A DNA stretch of 64,000 nt from SHZI01 sp041396045 (GTDB taxonomy: Bacteria; Pseudomonadota; Gammaproteobacteria; Steroidobacterales; GCA-2729495), in contig JAWKZI010000001.1 of the NCBI GenBank assembly GCA_041396045.1, positions 124,001-188,000 of the forward strand, given 5' to 3'. Below are positions 52,803 through 61,238 of this stretch, in pieces; the first letter of the stretch is position 1, and every line of letters starts with the position of its first letter. The position numbers were made by a program, and so were the translations under genes. Below the pieces are notes generated by a model. That model was given only the letters and a program-made list of their open reading frames with translations, searched no databases and was not told the DNA's origin.

Positions 52803-53749
52803 TTCAGCGTGACCCGTGGGTCGACGAGCCGGTAGAGGATGTCGTTCAACACGACTACCAGCACGAAAAGTATCGCTGTCAATGTGACGACTGCCTTCAG
52901 CACCGGCTGGTCGCCAGTCACGATAGCCTCGTAAGTCGCTTTGCCGACACCAGGAATGCCGAAATAGGTTTCAATGAGCAGTGCGCCGCCAATCGCCACC
53001 TGCGGGATGGAAAACATGATCCGGGTAATGATGGGAATCAGGCAGTTCTTCAGGATGTTGCGCAGGAAGATCCGGCCTTCTGAAAGGCCGAAGGCGCGCG
53101 CGGTACGCACATGGTCCCTCGACATTTCCTCGACGATCACGGCGCGATAGAAGCGCGTTTCGTAGCCTACAGCAACGAACATGGTTGCCAGGGTGGGCAC
53201 CGTCACGTAGTTCAGATAGTTGCCGAAGGTACTGGCGTTCCAGCCTCGCACCGGAAACAGATTCAGGCCGTCGCTGGAACTGAGCAAAATCTGAAAGCCG
53301 ATGATTACGATCAGAAAGCTGATACTCATGCCAACAACGGCAAGCGCCATGATCAGCTTGTCCGGCCAGCGTCCACGCCAATAGGCCGCGCCCAGAGCCA
53401 GCAACAGCCCAACAACGTGCCCGAGTATGAAACCCGGCAGGATCAGGATCAGCGAGACCGGCACAGTCTTGGCGAGCAGCGCGCGCACGGGCTCACCCGT
53501 TGATGCGTTGCCGAAGTCCAGGGTGACGACCTGGCCCAGGAACTGCCAGTACCGCAGGATAAAGCTCTGGTCGTAGCCGAGCTGGTGGCGGACCTCCATG
53601 ATCTGCTCCGGCGTCGGGTTCTTGCCCAGCAACTGATAGGTCATGTCCGGCCCGAAGTAGACCATCAGCGCGAAGCTCACCAGAGTCACGCCGATGATGA
53701 GCGGAATGCCGGTGGCAAACTTGCGAATGGCGTACTGCAGGACTTCCAT
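52799..53749 (-). CDS. oppB: Oligopeptide ABC transporter permease OppB
   Basis: 316 residues, six predicted transmembrane helices. Starts MEVLQYAIRKFATGIPLIIGVTLVSF. Features include RQLGYDQSFILRYWQFL-type OppB/DppB linker (LGYDQSFILRYWQFLGQV), and the EAA loop region VRTARAFGLSEGRIFLRNILKNCLIPIITRI. Forms the peptide channel with OppC. It lies 15 bp after the oppA reading frame. Confidence 0.95.
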   Translation of the reverse strand: MEVLQYAIRKFATGIPLIIGVTLVSFALMVYFGPDMTYQLLGKNPTPEQIMEVRHQLGYDQSFILRYWQFLGQVVTLDFGNASTGEPVRALLAKTVPVSLILILPGFILGHVVGLLLALGAAYWRGRWPDKLIMALAVVGMSISFLIVIIGFQILLSSSDGLNLFPVRGWNASTFGNYLNYVTVPTLATMFVAVGYETRFYRAVIVEEMSRDHVRTARAFGLSEGRIFLRNILKNCLIPIITRIMFSIPQVAIGGALLIETYFGIPGVGKATYEAIVTGDQPVLKAVVTLTAILFVLVVVLNDILYRLVDPRVTLK

Positions 53750-53764
53750 GAATCAGGGGGTCGC

Positions 53765-55590
53765 TCAGGTAGCTGGCGTGGGCTTCAGGTCAACAAACTT
53801 GAGGAAGAATCCGCCGACGACTTCGCGGTCGGGAATGGCGATGACATCCTTGTGCCACAGATAGACCCGGGTGCGCGACAAGCCGGTAATTGCCACGCAG
53901 TCATCAATCACCAGTTGGTTCATGCGACGGTAGATTGCCGTGCGCTCCGGCGACGGCTGCATGACCGAGGACTGCTCATACAGGCGATCGTATTCTTCAT
54001 TGTGCCAGTTGGCGTCGTTGGATCCCGGTGAACCATTCGGGCCATAGAAAAGTTGCAGTGTGTTCTCGGCGTCCGGGTAGTCCAGACCCCAGCCTTTGGC
54101 GACGAGGGGTAATTCGCTGCGTTTCCAGGCTCGGGATATATCACCGAAGTTCGCATAGGTCTTCTGCACGAATTTGTCGCGTGGGAAACCGATATCACGC
54201 ATCCATGCCCGGAACTGCTCGAAAAACAGCCGCTCGGTGATACCGGCCGAAGTGCCGTAGACGATTCTCGGCAGGTTTTCCGGCGTCCAGCCATTGTCTT
54301 TCAACAGTTGACGTGCACCAGCGACATCCCTGGTGACGCTGTCGCTTGCTGGCTGTGGGTCGGAATTCCGGACTGACCGGCACGATGATGCCGGGAAAAT
54401 TTCTGCCAGGCCCAGATACCAGCTTTCATTACGGGCCGCCCAGTCGTAGGTTTTATGATGGCGCAACGCAGGCCTTGTTGCGCCGTTGCGCCCTCCGGAT
54501 CGGCGTTGTAGCCGATTTCCGGGAAGCTCATGTTGAACGCAGTGAAGACAAAGCCGGCTTCCAGACCCGCACGCACGTTGTATCTGGCCGCGTACTCCGG
54601 CCGCAATTTCACCGGCCGCTTGCTGGCCAGCACCCGGTCTACCTGCTCGACCGGCAAAGACGTGAACTGGATTTCATCACCTTTGGTGAACGAGGCCCAG
54701 GCCGCGCTGGGTTCGTTGATGAAATTTATCTCCAGCCGGTCAACAAACGGTGGCGACCGGCCAGCGATAGCTTCCACACCACTGAATGCCTGGGTAGCCG
54801 GATCGTAGCCCTCGGCAGCCAGATCGACCGGTTCCTGCCGGTAATTGGGATTACGCACCATCACCACGCGCGCAGTGTCGTAGGAAATCAGCTTGAACGG
54901 TCCGGATCCCACCGGATGCACGCCAAGCCCCTTGCCGTACTTCTGGACGGCTTCATGGGGCACGACGGCCGAGTAACCCTGCGCAAAGGTATCCGGCAGT
55001 TGCGGATAAGGTCGCGTCAGGCGGATTTCCAGAGTGTGGTCATCGACGGCACGCAGGCCTGACACTGGCCGCGAATAATCCGAGCCCGCGGCCTTCCACT
55101 CGTCGAGCCCGGCAATACGCCCCTGCCAGAACCAGGCGCCCTGCGGCTGATTTTTGGGATCGAACTGACGTTTCAGGGAATAGATGAAGTCCTCGGCAAC
55201 AACCTCGCGGCCCTTGCCACCCGGGAAGCACGGGTCGTCAACGAAGTGAACGCCCTTCTTCAGCCGAATGGTGTAGCGGAGCCCGTCTGGCGAAACCGTG
55301 GGAAAATCTGCCGCCAGGTTGGGCTTCAACTGGTAAGGGCGGGCCAGATATTTGTAGGCATAAAGCGTGTCATAGGTATTGAGGATCACGGTGTTGGCAT
55401 AGAGGTTGGCGGCCTGCACCGGGTCCAGAGTGGTCGGTGCCTGGTCCATGGCGTACCGGAAAGTCTTCACTGTGGGGCGATTTGCACCGCGGTCGGCGTC
55501 GCCGGTACAAGCCGACAGGGTACAAAGCAGCCCCAGGGCAAGGCCAATGCTGGCTACTGTTTTCAATGGCACTCCCACATGGCGGGACAT
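53765..55590 (-). pseudogene. oppA: Oligopeptide-binding lipoprotein OppA (SBP family 5), frameshifted
   Basis: Start ATG 55590 gives a lipoprotein signal ending LSAC; an upstream in-frame GTG at 55620 lies in a promoter-like repeat. The solute-binding family 5 body is clear (TFRYAMDQAPTTLDPVQAANLYANTVILNTYDTLYAYKY, HPVGSGPFKLISYD, VDRLEINFINEPSAAWASF). The frame breaks near the A-run at 54449-54454. The C-terminal part (YDWAARNESWYLGLAEIF ... DVAGARQLLKDNGW ... FFLKFVDLKPTPAT) continues in a second frame, with a short third-frame stretch (PGIIVPVSPEF) implying two further, compensating indels around 54355-54400. It would deliver peptides to OppBCDF. Confidence 0.85.
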
Positions 55591-55608
55591 ATGCGGCACT
55601 GGGCTTTT

Positions 55609-55694
55609 ATATATTCCCACGAACTATTTATTTCCATGATTGTGGATAATAGTGATCATATGGATGAGCAAATCCTGCAAAAGTGGGAATATAT
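55609..55694. promoter_or_regulatory. Divergent oppA/dtd control region with long inverted repeat and a DnaA box
   Basis: ATATATTCCCAC (55609-55620) and GTGGGAATATAT (55683-55694) are perfect 12-bp inverted copies about 60 bp apart, each directly upstream of one divergent gene. Between them lies an AT-rich stretch with GATAAT (55645) and a consensus DnaA box, TGTGGATAA (55641-55649). The placement suits a shared operator bound at two sites. Confidence 0.5.
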
Positions 55695-55697
55695 GTC

Positions 55698-56145
55698 ATG
55701 ATTGGGCTGCTTCAGAGGGTCTCAGGGCTACTGTCAGCATCGAAGGTACCGTGGTTGCTTCGATTGGTGCCAGTTACTGGTACTGGTGGGCATCGAGCGA
55801 GGCGACCTGCTCGCAAATGCCGAGCGACTGGCGGGCCGACTCCTCGAATATCGGGTTTTTCCGGATTCCAACGGCCGCATGAACCGCTGTCTGACCGCGG
55901 TGGAGGGGGAAATGCTGCTGGTGCCCCAGTTCACGCTGGCCGCCGACACCAGCCACGGGAATCGGCCCGGATTCGAACCGGCAGCACCGCCTGCCCTGGC
56001 GGAAACGCTGTTCCTCCACCTGGTGGCAACGGCGTCGGCTCGCTGGCCCGGAGTCCAGGCCGGGCGCTTTGGGGCTGACATGGATGTGGAACTCGTCAAC
56101 AGTGGTCCGGTCACATTTTCCCTGAGGGTGCCGCCCGCGAAATAA
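55698..56145 (+). pseudogene. dtd: D-aminoacyl-tRNA deacylase, doubly frameshifted
   Basis: From ATG 55698 (MIGLLQRVS) the frame breaks at about 55722-55727, continues as RATVSIEGTVVASIGA in the next frame, breaks again at 55770-55772, and continues as LLVLVGIERGDLLANAERLAGRLLEYRVFPD to the stop at 56145. Restoring one base at each point gives about 149 residues, the normal size. The catalytic NSGPVTF motif and LLVPQFTLAADTSHGNRPGFEPAAPP are intact. The enzyme removes D-amino acids from tRNA. Two clean single-base losses favour sequencing error over decay. Confidence 0.85.
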
Positions 56146-56305
56146 CCGCAGCTTCAGTGCGGGGACGTGATGTTTGTCACGTGGCGGCACCTTGATCAGG
56201 CTATCCTAACCATATAGCCGACCGCGAGGTTGGCAGTCGTGTGTGCCGACTTGGGGGTCGGCAGTATATTTGCGCCGACCGCGCAGCGGCATCGGAGAAA
56301 CGATC
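56146..56305. promoter_or_regulatory. Gap upstream of tatA with two hairpins
   Basis: ACGTGA-TGTTTG-TCACGT (around 56165-56182) and TGCCGAC-TTGGGG-GTCGGCA (56244-56263) are perfect short stems in a 160-bp gap between dtd and tatA. The first may end dtd transcripts or be an operator; the second lies about 45 bp before the tatA ATG. Neither is followed by a T-run. Confidence 0.35.
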
Positions 56306-56560
56306 ATGGGTCTCGGCGGCATCAGTATGTGGCAGCTTCTGATCATCCTGCTTATTGTGGTGATGATCTTCGGCACAAAGCACCTTAAATCTATCGGGTC
56401 GGACCTTGGCGGTGCCGTAAAGGGCTTCCGTAAAGCAATGTCTGACGCGGACAAGGAACCGGACGATCCGCCTCAGATCGGCGAACCGGATGCAGAGTTT
56501 TCAGAATCCGGCGCCAAGGATTCAGGCAAGCAGAAATCGAAGCGCAGCGGCGGCGCCTGA
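56306..56560 (+). CDS. tatA: Sec-independent protein translocase subunit TatA
   Basis: 84 residues from ATG 56306 (MGLGGISMWQLLIILLIVVMIFGTKHLKSIGSDLGGAVKGFRKAM), with GGAG eight bases upstream. It has a short N-terminal transmembrane helix, the FGTKxL hinge, an amphipathic helix and an acidic, then basic, tail. TatA multimers form the pore for folded proteins with twin-arginine signals. First of tatABC. Confidence 0.96.
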   Translation: MGLGGISMWQLLIILLIVVMIFGTKHLKSIGSDLGGAVKGFRKAMSDADKEPDDPPQIGEPDAEFSESGAKDSGKQKSKRSGGA

Positions 56561-56595
56561 CTGCCACGGTCGGTGGCTGAGGTGCAGAGGCACGG

Positions 56596-57036
56596 ATGTT
56601 CGAAATCGGATTCTGGGAACTCGCGTTGCTGGGAGCGCTCGGGCTGATCATATTGGGCCCGGAGAAGTTGCCGCGCGTAGCAGCACAACTCGGCCGCTAT
56701 ATCGGCCAGGCCCGACGGATGGCACGTACGCTGACGGCACAGATCCACGACGAGCTGGAAGCAGAGGAACGCCGGATCAATGCTGCGGAGGCCAAGGCAG
56801 CAAGACCAGAGTCCGCGCGCGAACCCACCCCGGACCCTTCTTCTGACTCTGCAGACAATGTATCTGCTGACACTGCATCTGCTGAAAATGAAATTCCCGA
56901 CCAGCCCGTGTTCAGTCGCCCGGGCGCTGCTGATCTCATTCCGGGCAAATCAGCCGCGAACGCAGCCGGTGATACCGCCGTCAGTGCGCCTGTCTCCAGT
57001 GACGCTGACACGACGACGAACCAGGCCGCTTCCTAG
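56596..57036 (+). CDS. tatB: Sec-independent protein translocase subunit TatB
   Basis: 146 residues. MFEIGFWELALLGALGLIILGPEKLPRVAAQLGRYIGQARRMA carries the TatB glutamate and the LGPEKLP hinge, followed by an amphipathic helix and a long disordered, Ala/Glu/Ser-rich tail. The tail has near-repeats (ADNVSADTASAENE). TatB binds the signal peptide with TatC. 35 bp after tatA. Confidence 0.95.
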   Translation: MFEIGFWELALLGALGLIILGPEKLPRVAAQLGRYIGQARRMARTLTAQIHDELEAEERRINAAEAKAARPESAREPTPDPSSDSADNVSADTASAENEIPDQPVFSRPGAADLIPGKSAANAAGDTAVSAPVSSDADTTTNQAAS

Positions 57037-57081
57037 TGTGGTGTAACGGACCACCGACGGCGATGCCATCACTGCCGGCTT

Positions 57082-57870
57082 ATGGCTGACAACGACCACC
57101 AGCACAACGATCCGCCGGAGAAGCTCCCGGAAGCCAGTCTGATGTCACATCTGCTGGAGCTGCGCTCCCGATTGCTGAAGGCTGCCGGGAGCGTGCTCGC
57201 GGTGTTCCTTTGCCTGCTGCCGTTCAGCCAGCAGATTTTTCAGGCCGTTTCGCATCCCTTGATGGAAAAGCTGCCAAAGGGGGCGACGATGATCGCCACC
57301 CAGGTCGCGTCACCGTTCCTGACACCGCTGAAAACGGCTTTCTACGTGGCCATCATGCTGGCGGTGCCGGTCCTGATCTACCAGATCTGGGCGTTTGTGG
57401 CGCCGGGCCTGTATCGCCGTGAAAAGCGCCTGGCAGTGCCGCTATTGATCTCCAGCGTCGTGCTGTTCTATATCGGTGTCGCTTTTGCCTATTTCGTGAT
57501 CTTCCCGGTAATGTTCGGTTTCTTCAGCGCCGCTGCCCCGGAAGGCGTGGTGATGATGACCGACATCAGCAGCTATCTGGATTTCGTGCTGGCCTTGTTC
57601 CTGGCCTTTGGCGTCGCCTTTGAAGTGCCGGTGGCCACCATCCTGCTGGTCCTTACCGGTGTCGTGCGGCTGGAATCCCTGACCCGGAATCGTGCTTATG
57701 TGCTGCTGGGCGCTTTTATTCTGGGGATGGTACTGACGCCGCCTGATGTGTTTTCCCAAACACTGCTGGCGATTCCGATGTACCTGCTGTATGAAGCTGG
57801 GATCGTGATGGCCCGAATCCTGTCCCAACGAGCAAGTACCGATGAGCCGGTGCGCGACAAAACCGGCTGA
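57082..57870 (+). CDS. tatC: Sec-independent protein translocase subunit TatC
   Basis: 262 residues, six transmembrane helices. The N-terminal cytoplasmic LMSHLLELRSRLLKA, the first-loop PLMEKLPKGATMIATQVASPF, the LYRREKR cytoplasmic loop and the intramembrane FGVAFEVPVATILL are family marks. It recognises twin-arginine signal peptides. It directly abuts the POT transporter gene (stop 57870, next ATG 57871). Confidence 0.96.
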   Translation: MADNDHQHNDPPEKLPEASLMSHLLELRSRLLKAAGSVLAVFLCLLPFSQQIFQAVSHPLMEKLPKGATMIATQVASPFLTPLKTAFYVAIMLAVPVLIYQIWAFVAPGLYRREKRLAVPLLISSVVLFYIGVAFAYFVIFPVMFGFFSAAAPEGVVMMTDISSYLDFVLALFLAFGVAFEVPVATILLVLTGVVRLESLTRNRAYVLLGAFILGMVLTPPDVFSQTLLAIPMYLLYEAGIVMARILSQRASTDEPVRDKTG

Positions 57871-59385
57871 ATGAGCTCTACCGCTCCCTCAGCTACCAGA
57901 TCCGGTACGGGCTTTAGTTCCCATCCCGCTGGCCTGCGTACCTTGTTCTTCACTGAAATGTGGGAGCGTTTCAGTTACTACGGCATGCGGGCCTTTCTGG
58001 TGCTGTTCATGGTGGACGCCATCGAAACCGGTGGCCTCGGCCTCACCGATGCGACGGCTACCGCAATCTATGGCCTGTACACCGCATCCGTGTATGTCCT
58101 GTGCCTGCCCGGCGGCTGGATTGCGGACCGGCTGATTGGTGCCCAGAAGGCGATCTGGACTGGCGGCATCGTGATCATGCTGGGACATTTCACGCTCGCT
58201 ATCCCTTCAACGATGAGTTTTTTCCTGGGCCTGCTGCTGGTAGCAGTAGGTACCGGGCTGTTAAAGCCGAACATCAGTGCCGTTGTGGGCGAGCTCTACT
58301 CTGGCGATGACGGTCGACGCGATGCGGGCTTCACGCTGTATTACATGGGTATCAATGTCGGTGCCTTCTTCGGGCCTTTTGTGTGCAGCACCCTGGCGGA
58401 AAGCAAACGCTTCGGATGGCACTGGGGATTTGCCGCTGCCGGGGTCGGCATGGCGGTTGGATTGCTGTACTTCCGTTACAGCAAGAAGCTGCTTGGCGAC
58501 GCCGGCCTGCATTCATCGCTACGCGCCGAGGTCCCTGCGGAATACCAGGCAAGACGCGTGGCGTGGCGACGGGTGGGGGTGTGTTGCGCAATCCTGGGCA
58601 TTGTCCTGCTGGGCATGCTGTTGGGGTTGATACCTGTAAATCCGGTGGCGATCGCTACCGACGCAACCATCGTCGTGGTGGCCTTTGGCGCCCTGTATCT
58701 GGCGTATCTTCTGCGCTTCGGCGGGCTTGACCCGACTGAGCGCGGGCGGGTAATGGCCATCTTTATCCTGAGTATGGCGGCAGCCTTGTTCTGGGCGGGC
58801 TTCGAGCAGGCCGGATCGACGCTGAATCTGTTCGCCGAGCGCTATACCGACCGGGTAATCGGTGGTTTTGAAATTCCGACCGGCTGGTTTCAGACTCTCA
58901 ATCCGGCATTTATTTTTCTTCTGGCGCCAGTTTATGCGGCAGCCTGGGTGCGCCTGGCGAAGCGCGGCCGGGAACCATCCACACCGATCAAGTTCGCCAT
59001 GGGCCTGCTGATCCTGGCAGCCGGTTTCGGCGTCATGATTCCTGCGGCGTCGATGGTATTGGACGGCGATCGCGTTTTGCCCACATGGCTGATCATGACC
59101 TACCTGTTGCATACCGTTGGCGAACTGATGCTGAGTCCGGTGGGCTTGAGCGCCACAACCAAGCTCGCACCACGTCGATATGTGGGTCAGATGATGGGTA
59201 TCTGGTTTCTCACCTCTGCGCTTGGCAACCTGATCGCCGGTTTGGCAGCCGGCCGCTTTAATCCGGAAGCGATTCAGGAAATGCCGTCGCTCTACGGGCA
59301 GATTGTGCTGATGACAGCCGGAACAGGCGTAGTACTGCTGCTGATCTACCGTCCACTGCGGCGTTTGATGGGCGGCATTAACTGA
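57871..59385 (+). CDS. Proton-dependent oligopeptide transporter (POT/PTR family)
   Basis: 504 residues, about 12-14 transmembrane helices. The ExxERFxYYG proton-coupling motif occurs as EMWERFSYYGMRAFLVLFM at about residue 29. Further POT signatures are GGWIADRLIGAQKAI, GTGLLKPNISAVVGELY, and FTLYYMGINVGAFFGPFVC. Takes up di- or tripeptides with protons in the inner membrane. It starts one base after tatC, so it is probably translated from the tat transcript, and functionally it parallels the opp importer at 49-56 kb. Confidence 0.93.
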   Translation: MSSTAPSATRSGTGFSSHPAGLRTLFFTEMWERFSYYGMRAFLVLFMVDAIETGGLGLTDATATAIYGLYTASVYVLCLPGGWIADRLIGAQKAIWTGGIVIMLGHFTLAIPSTMSFFLGLLLVAVGTGLLKPNISAVVGELYSGDDGRRDAGFTLYYMGINVGAFFGPFVCSTLAESKRFGWHWGFAAAGVGMAVGLLYFRYSKKLLGDAGLHSSLRAEVPAEYQARRVAWRRVGVCCAILGIVLLGMLLGLIPVNPVAIATDATIVVVAFGALYLAYLLRFGGLDPTERGRVMAIFILSMAAALFWAGFEQAGSTLNLFAERYTDRVIGGFEIPTGWFQTLNPAFIFLLAPVYAAAWVRLAKRGREPSTPIKFAMGLLILAAGFGVMIPAASMVLDGDRVLPTWLIMTYLLHTVGELMLSPVGLSATTKLAPRRYVGQMMGIWFLTSALGNLIAGLAAGRFNPEAIQEMPSLYGQIVLMTAGTGVVLLLIYRPLRRLMGGIN

Positions 59386-59458
59386 GCTCCGCATTTGCCG
59401 GTCGGGGCTGATTGCCCGGATAATGGCCAGCTTGATCCCACGCACGCGGAGACTCCAA

Positions 59459-59770
59459 ATGTCGGCCTACATCCTTTCGGTTATCGAAGTCACCAACCCT
59501 GGCCCCAGGCTCAAGCAGTATTCCGAGGAATCTGCACGGCTGGCGCACCTGCACGGCGGTAAATATGTGGTGCGCGGCAAACCGGTGAAAGTACCGGCAG
59601 GCGAATTGTTTGCCGGCAAAGTCATGATCATGCTGGAGTTCCCCAGCATGGAAAAACTGAACGCTTTCTATACCAGCGATGAGTACCAGAAAGGCTGCCT
59701 GCCGCTGCGCGAAGGCACTGGCATCTACGACATTGCATTCTTCGAGTCGCCACCCCCCGCCGCCGCGTAG
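59459..59770 (+). CDS. DUF1330 family protein
   Basis: 103 residues from ATG 59459 with GGAG seven bases upstream. A dimeric ferredoxin-like alpha/beta-barrel fold is suggested by YILSVIEVTNPGPRLKQYSEES, GGKYVVRGKP, and FPSMEKLNAFYTSDEYQKGCLPLR, the DUF1330 pattern. Function unknown in the family. It ends shortly before a REP-like hairpin, in convergent orientation with the thioesterase. Confidence 0.88.
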   Translation: MSAYILSVIEVTNPGPRLKQYSEESARLAHLHGGKYVVRGKPVKVPAGELFAGKVMIMLEFPSMEKLNAFYTSDEYQKGCLPLREGTGIYDIAFFESPPPAAA

Positions 59771-59790
59771 AACGCCGCGCAGAAGACCGC

Positions 59791-59815
59791 GTAGCAGCGG
59801 CTTCAGCCGCGATTG
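59791..59815. repeat. REP-like GTAG hairpin
   Basis: GTAGCAGCGGCTTCAGCCGC followed by GATTG, with the stem GCGGCT-TC-AGCCGC. It lies in the 70-bp gap between two convergent genes, the usual position for REP elements. A close relative is at 15322. Confidence 0.6.
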
Positions 59816-59840
59816 ATATTGATCACGTCTGATGCCGCGT

Positions 59841-60236
59841 CTACGCGACGACCATGAAGGTGGCCTCGGCTTCGGCCACGACGGAGCCATCGTCCGCTTT
59901 CAGCATGCGTCCTTCGAGGAACGCCAGCTTGCCTTTCCGGCGTACAAGCCGGCCCTCCAGCAGTACCGGTGTACCAATGGCCAGCGGCTGGCGGTAGCGG
60001 ATTGCACAGCGAGCGGTGTGCGCCCGTACACCCTTCAGGAACATCCAGTTGGCCATGACGTCATCGAGTGCGCTGTAGACGATGCCACCATGGGTCAGCT
60101 GATCGTAACCACCATGATCCGGACCTGGAGTGAATTCGCTGCGGCATACATCGTAGGCATCAATGCTGAATTGCAGACGCAAGCCGACAGGATTGGCGGG
60201 TCCGCAGACAAAGCATCGATTGGCGTCCGGTCGCAT
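59841..60236 (-). CDS. PaaI-type hotdog-fold thioesterase
   Basis: 131 residues. The hotdog pattern with the PaaI motif is visible: HGGIVYSALDDVMANWMF for the active-site region, then RYRQPLAIGTPVLLEGRLVRR and LEGRMLKADDGSVVAEAEATFMVV. The N-terminal CFVCGPANPVGLRLQF is common in the group that includes YiiD-like enzymes. Likely hydrolyses an acyl-CoA; substrate unknown. Divergent from the HIT gene. Confidence 0.88.
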   Translation of the reverse strand: MRPDANRCFVCGPANPVGLRLQFSIDAYDVCRSEFTPGPDHGGYDQLTHGGIVYSALDDVMANWMFLKGVRAHTARCAIRYRQPLAIGTPVLLEGRLVRRKGKLAFLEGRMLKADDGSVVAEAEATFMVVA

Positions 60237-60265
60237 GACGCCTATGCTAGTCCCGGAGGCAGGGC

Positions 60266-60691
60266 ATGACCTACGACAGCACCAATATTTTTGCGAAGAT
60301 CCTTCGGGGCGAGGCGGAAGCGCACCGGGTTCATGAAGACGACTCGACGCTGGTCATCATGGACGCGATGCCACAATCGGATGGCCACGCCTTGGTCCTG
60401 CCGAAGGTGGCGGCCGAGAATATCTATGATCTGGACCCGGCGATGGCGGCTACCGTGATGCGCATCGGACAACGGGTAGCCTTGGCCGCCCGCCACGCGT
60501 TTCAGCCGGCCGGCATCACGCTGATGCAGTTCAATGGTGCCGAAGCCGGCCAGACCGTCTTTCATTTTCATCTGCACGTGATTCCACGCTATGCGGGCCA
60601 GCCGCTGCGCGCCCATGGCCGGGGATTCGCGGACCCGGCAGTGCTGGCCGACCAGGCGGCCCGGCTGCGCGCTGCCCTGGAAACTGTGTGA
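60266..60691 (+). CDS. HIT family nucleotide-binding hydrolase
   Basis: 141 residues. Histidine-triad motif HFHLHVIPRYAGQ near residue 93 with the active-site His series, and the N-terminal FAKILRGEAEAHRVHEDDSTLVIMDAMPQSDGHALVLPK. HIT proteins hydrolyse AMP from nucleotide or aminoacyl conjugates (HinT-like). 29 bp from the divergent thioesterase start. Confidence 0.93.
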   Translation: MTYDSTNIFAKILRGEAEAHRVHEDDSTLVIMDAMPQSDGHALVLPKVAAENIYDLDPAMAATVMRIGQRVALAARHAFQPAGITLMQFNGAEAGQTVFHFHLHVIPRYAGQPLRAHGRGFADPAVLADQAARLRAALETV

Positions 60692-60756
60692 CCTGAATAC
60701 CGCAGAAGGTCGACGGCTCAGGTTGGTCACCCGGTAAAACTGATCAGGACAATTAT

Positions 60757-61185
60757 TCAGGCCGGACGCCCGGCAGCCAGCCCGGCCATGAATCCGAGCC
60801 AGGCAGCAGCAACGCCCAGTGAAACCTGCAGAAAGATGCTCAGCAACGCGCTCGCACTCTGGCCACTGCGAATCAGTAGCAGGGACTCCAGCGAGAACGC
60901 AGAAAAGGTTGTATATCCCCCGAGGATGCCGGTAACGAGCAGCAATCGGGTCTCGGGTCCGAGAAAGGTTCGTGTTTCAGCCAGGCCGGCAGCCAGGCCG
61001 ATCAACAGCGAGCCGGTGATATTGACTACAAATGTGCCGAACGGCAGCCCGGTCAGGATGCCACCAGCAGGTGCAGCGGCAAACAGTGAGGCGTACCAGC
61101 GCTCGGTAACACCGGTCACGGTGTAACGCAGGGAAGAGCCCACGGCCCCGCCGGTCGCCACGAGCAGGATTTCGCGCAAGCCCAT
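60757..61185 (-). CDS. crcB: Fluoride efflux channel CrcB/Fluc
   Basis: 142 residues, four transmembrane helices. Family marks are GGAVGSSLRYTVTG, the GTFVVNITGSLLIGL helix with the pore asparagine, and GILGGYTTFSAFSLESL with the central sodium/phenylalanine-box region. Dual-topology dimers expel fluoride. No fluoride riboswitch motif was recognised upstream; a 50-bp gap separates it from ctpA. Confidence 0.95.
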   Translation of the reverse strand: MGLREILLVATGGAVGSSLRYTVTGVTERWYASLFAAAPAGGILTGLPFGTFVVNITGSLLIGLAAGLAETRTFLGPETRLLLVTGILGGYTTFSAFSLESLLLIRSGQSASALLSIFLQVSLGVAAAWLGFMAGLAAGRPA

Positions 61186-61238
61186 TGCAGGATCATTGCC
61201 GATCTTGCCGCTTCAATCAAAGGGGAAATGAAAGCCGC

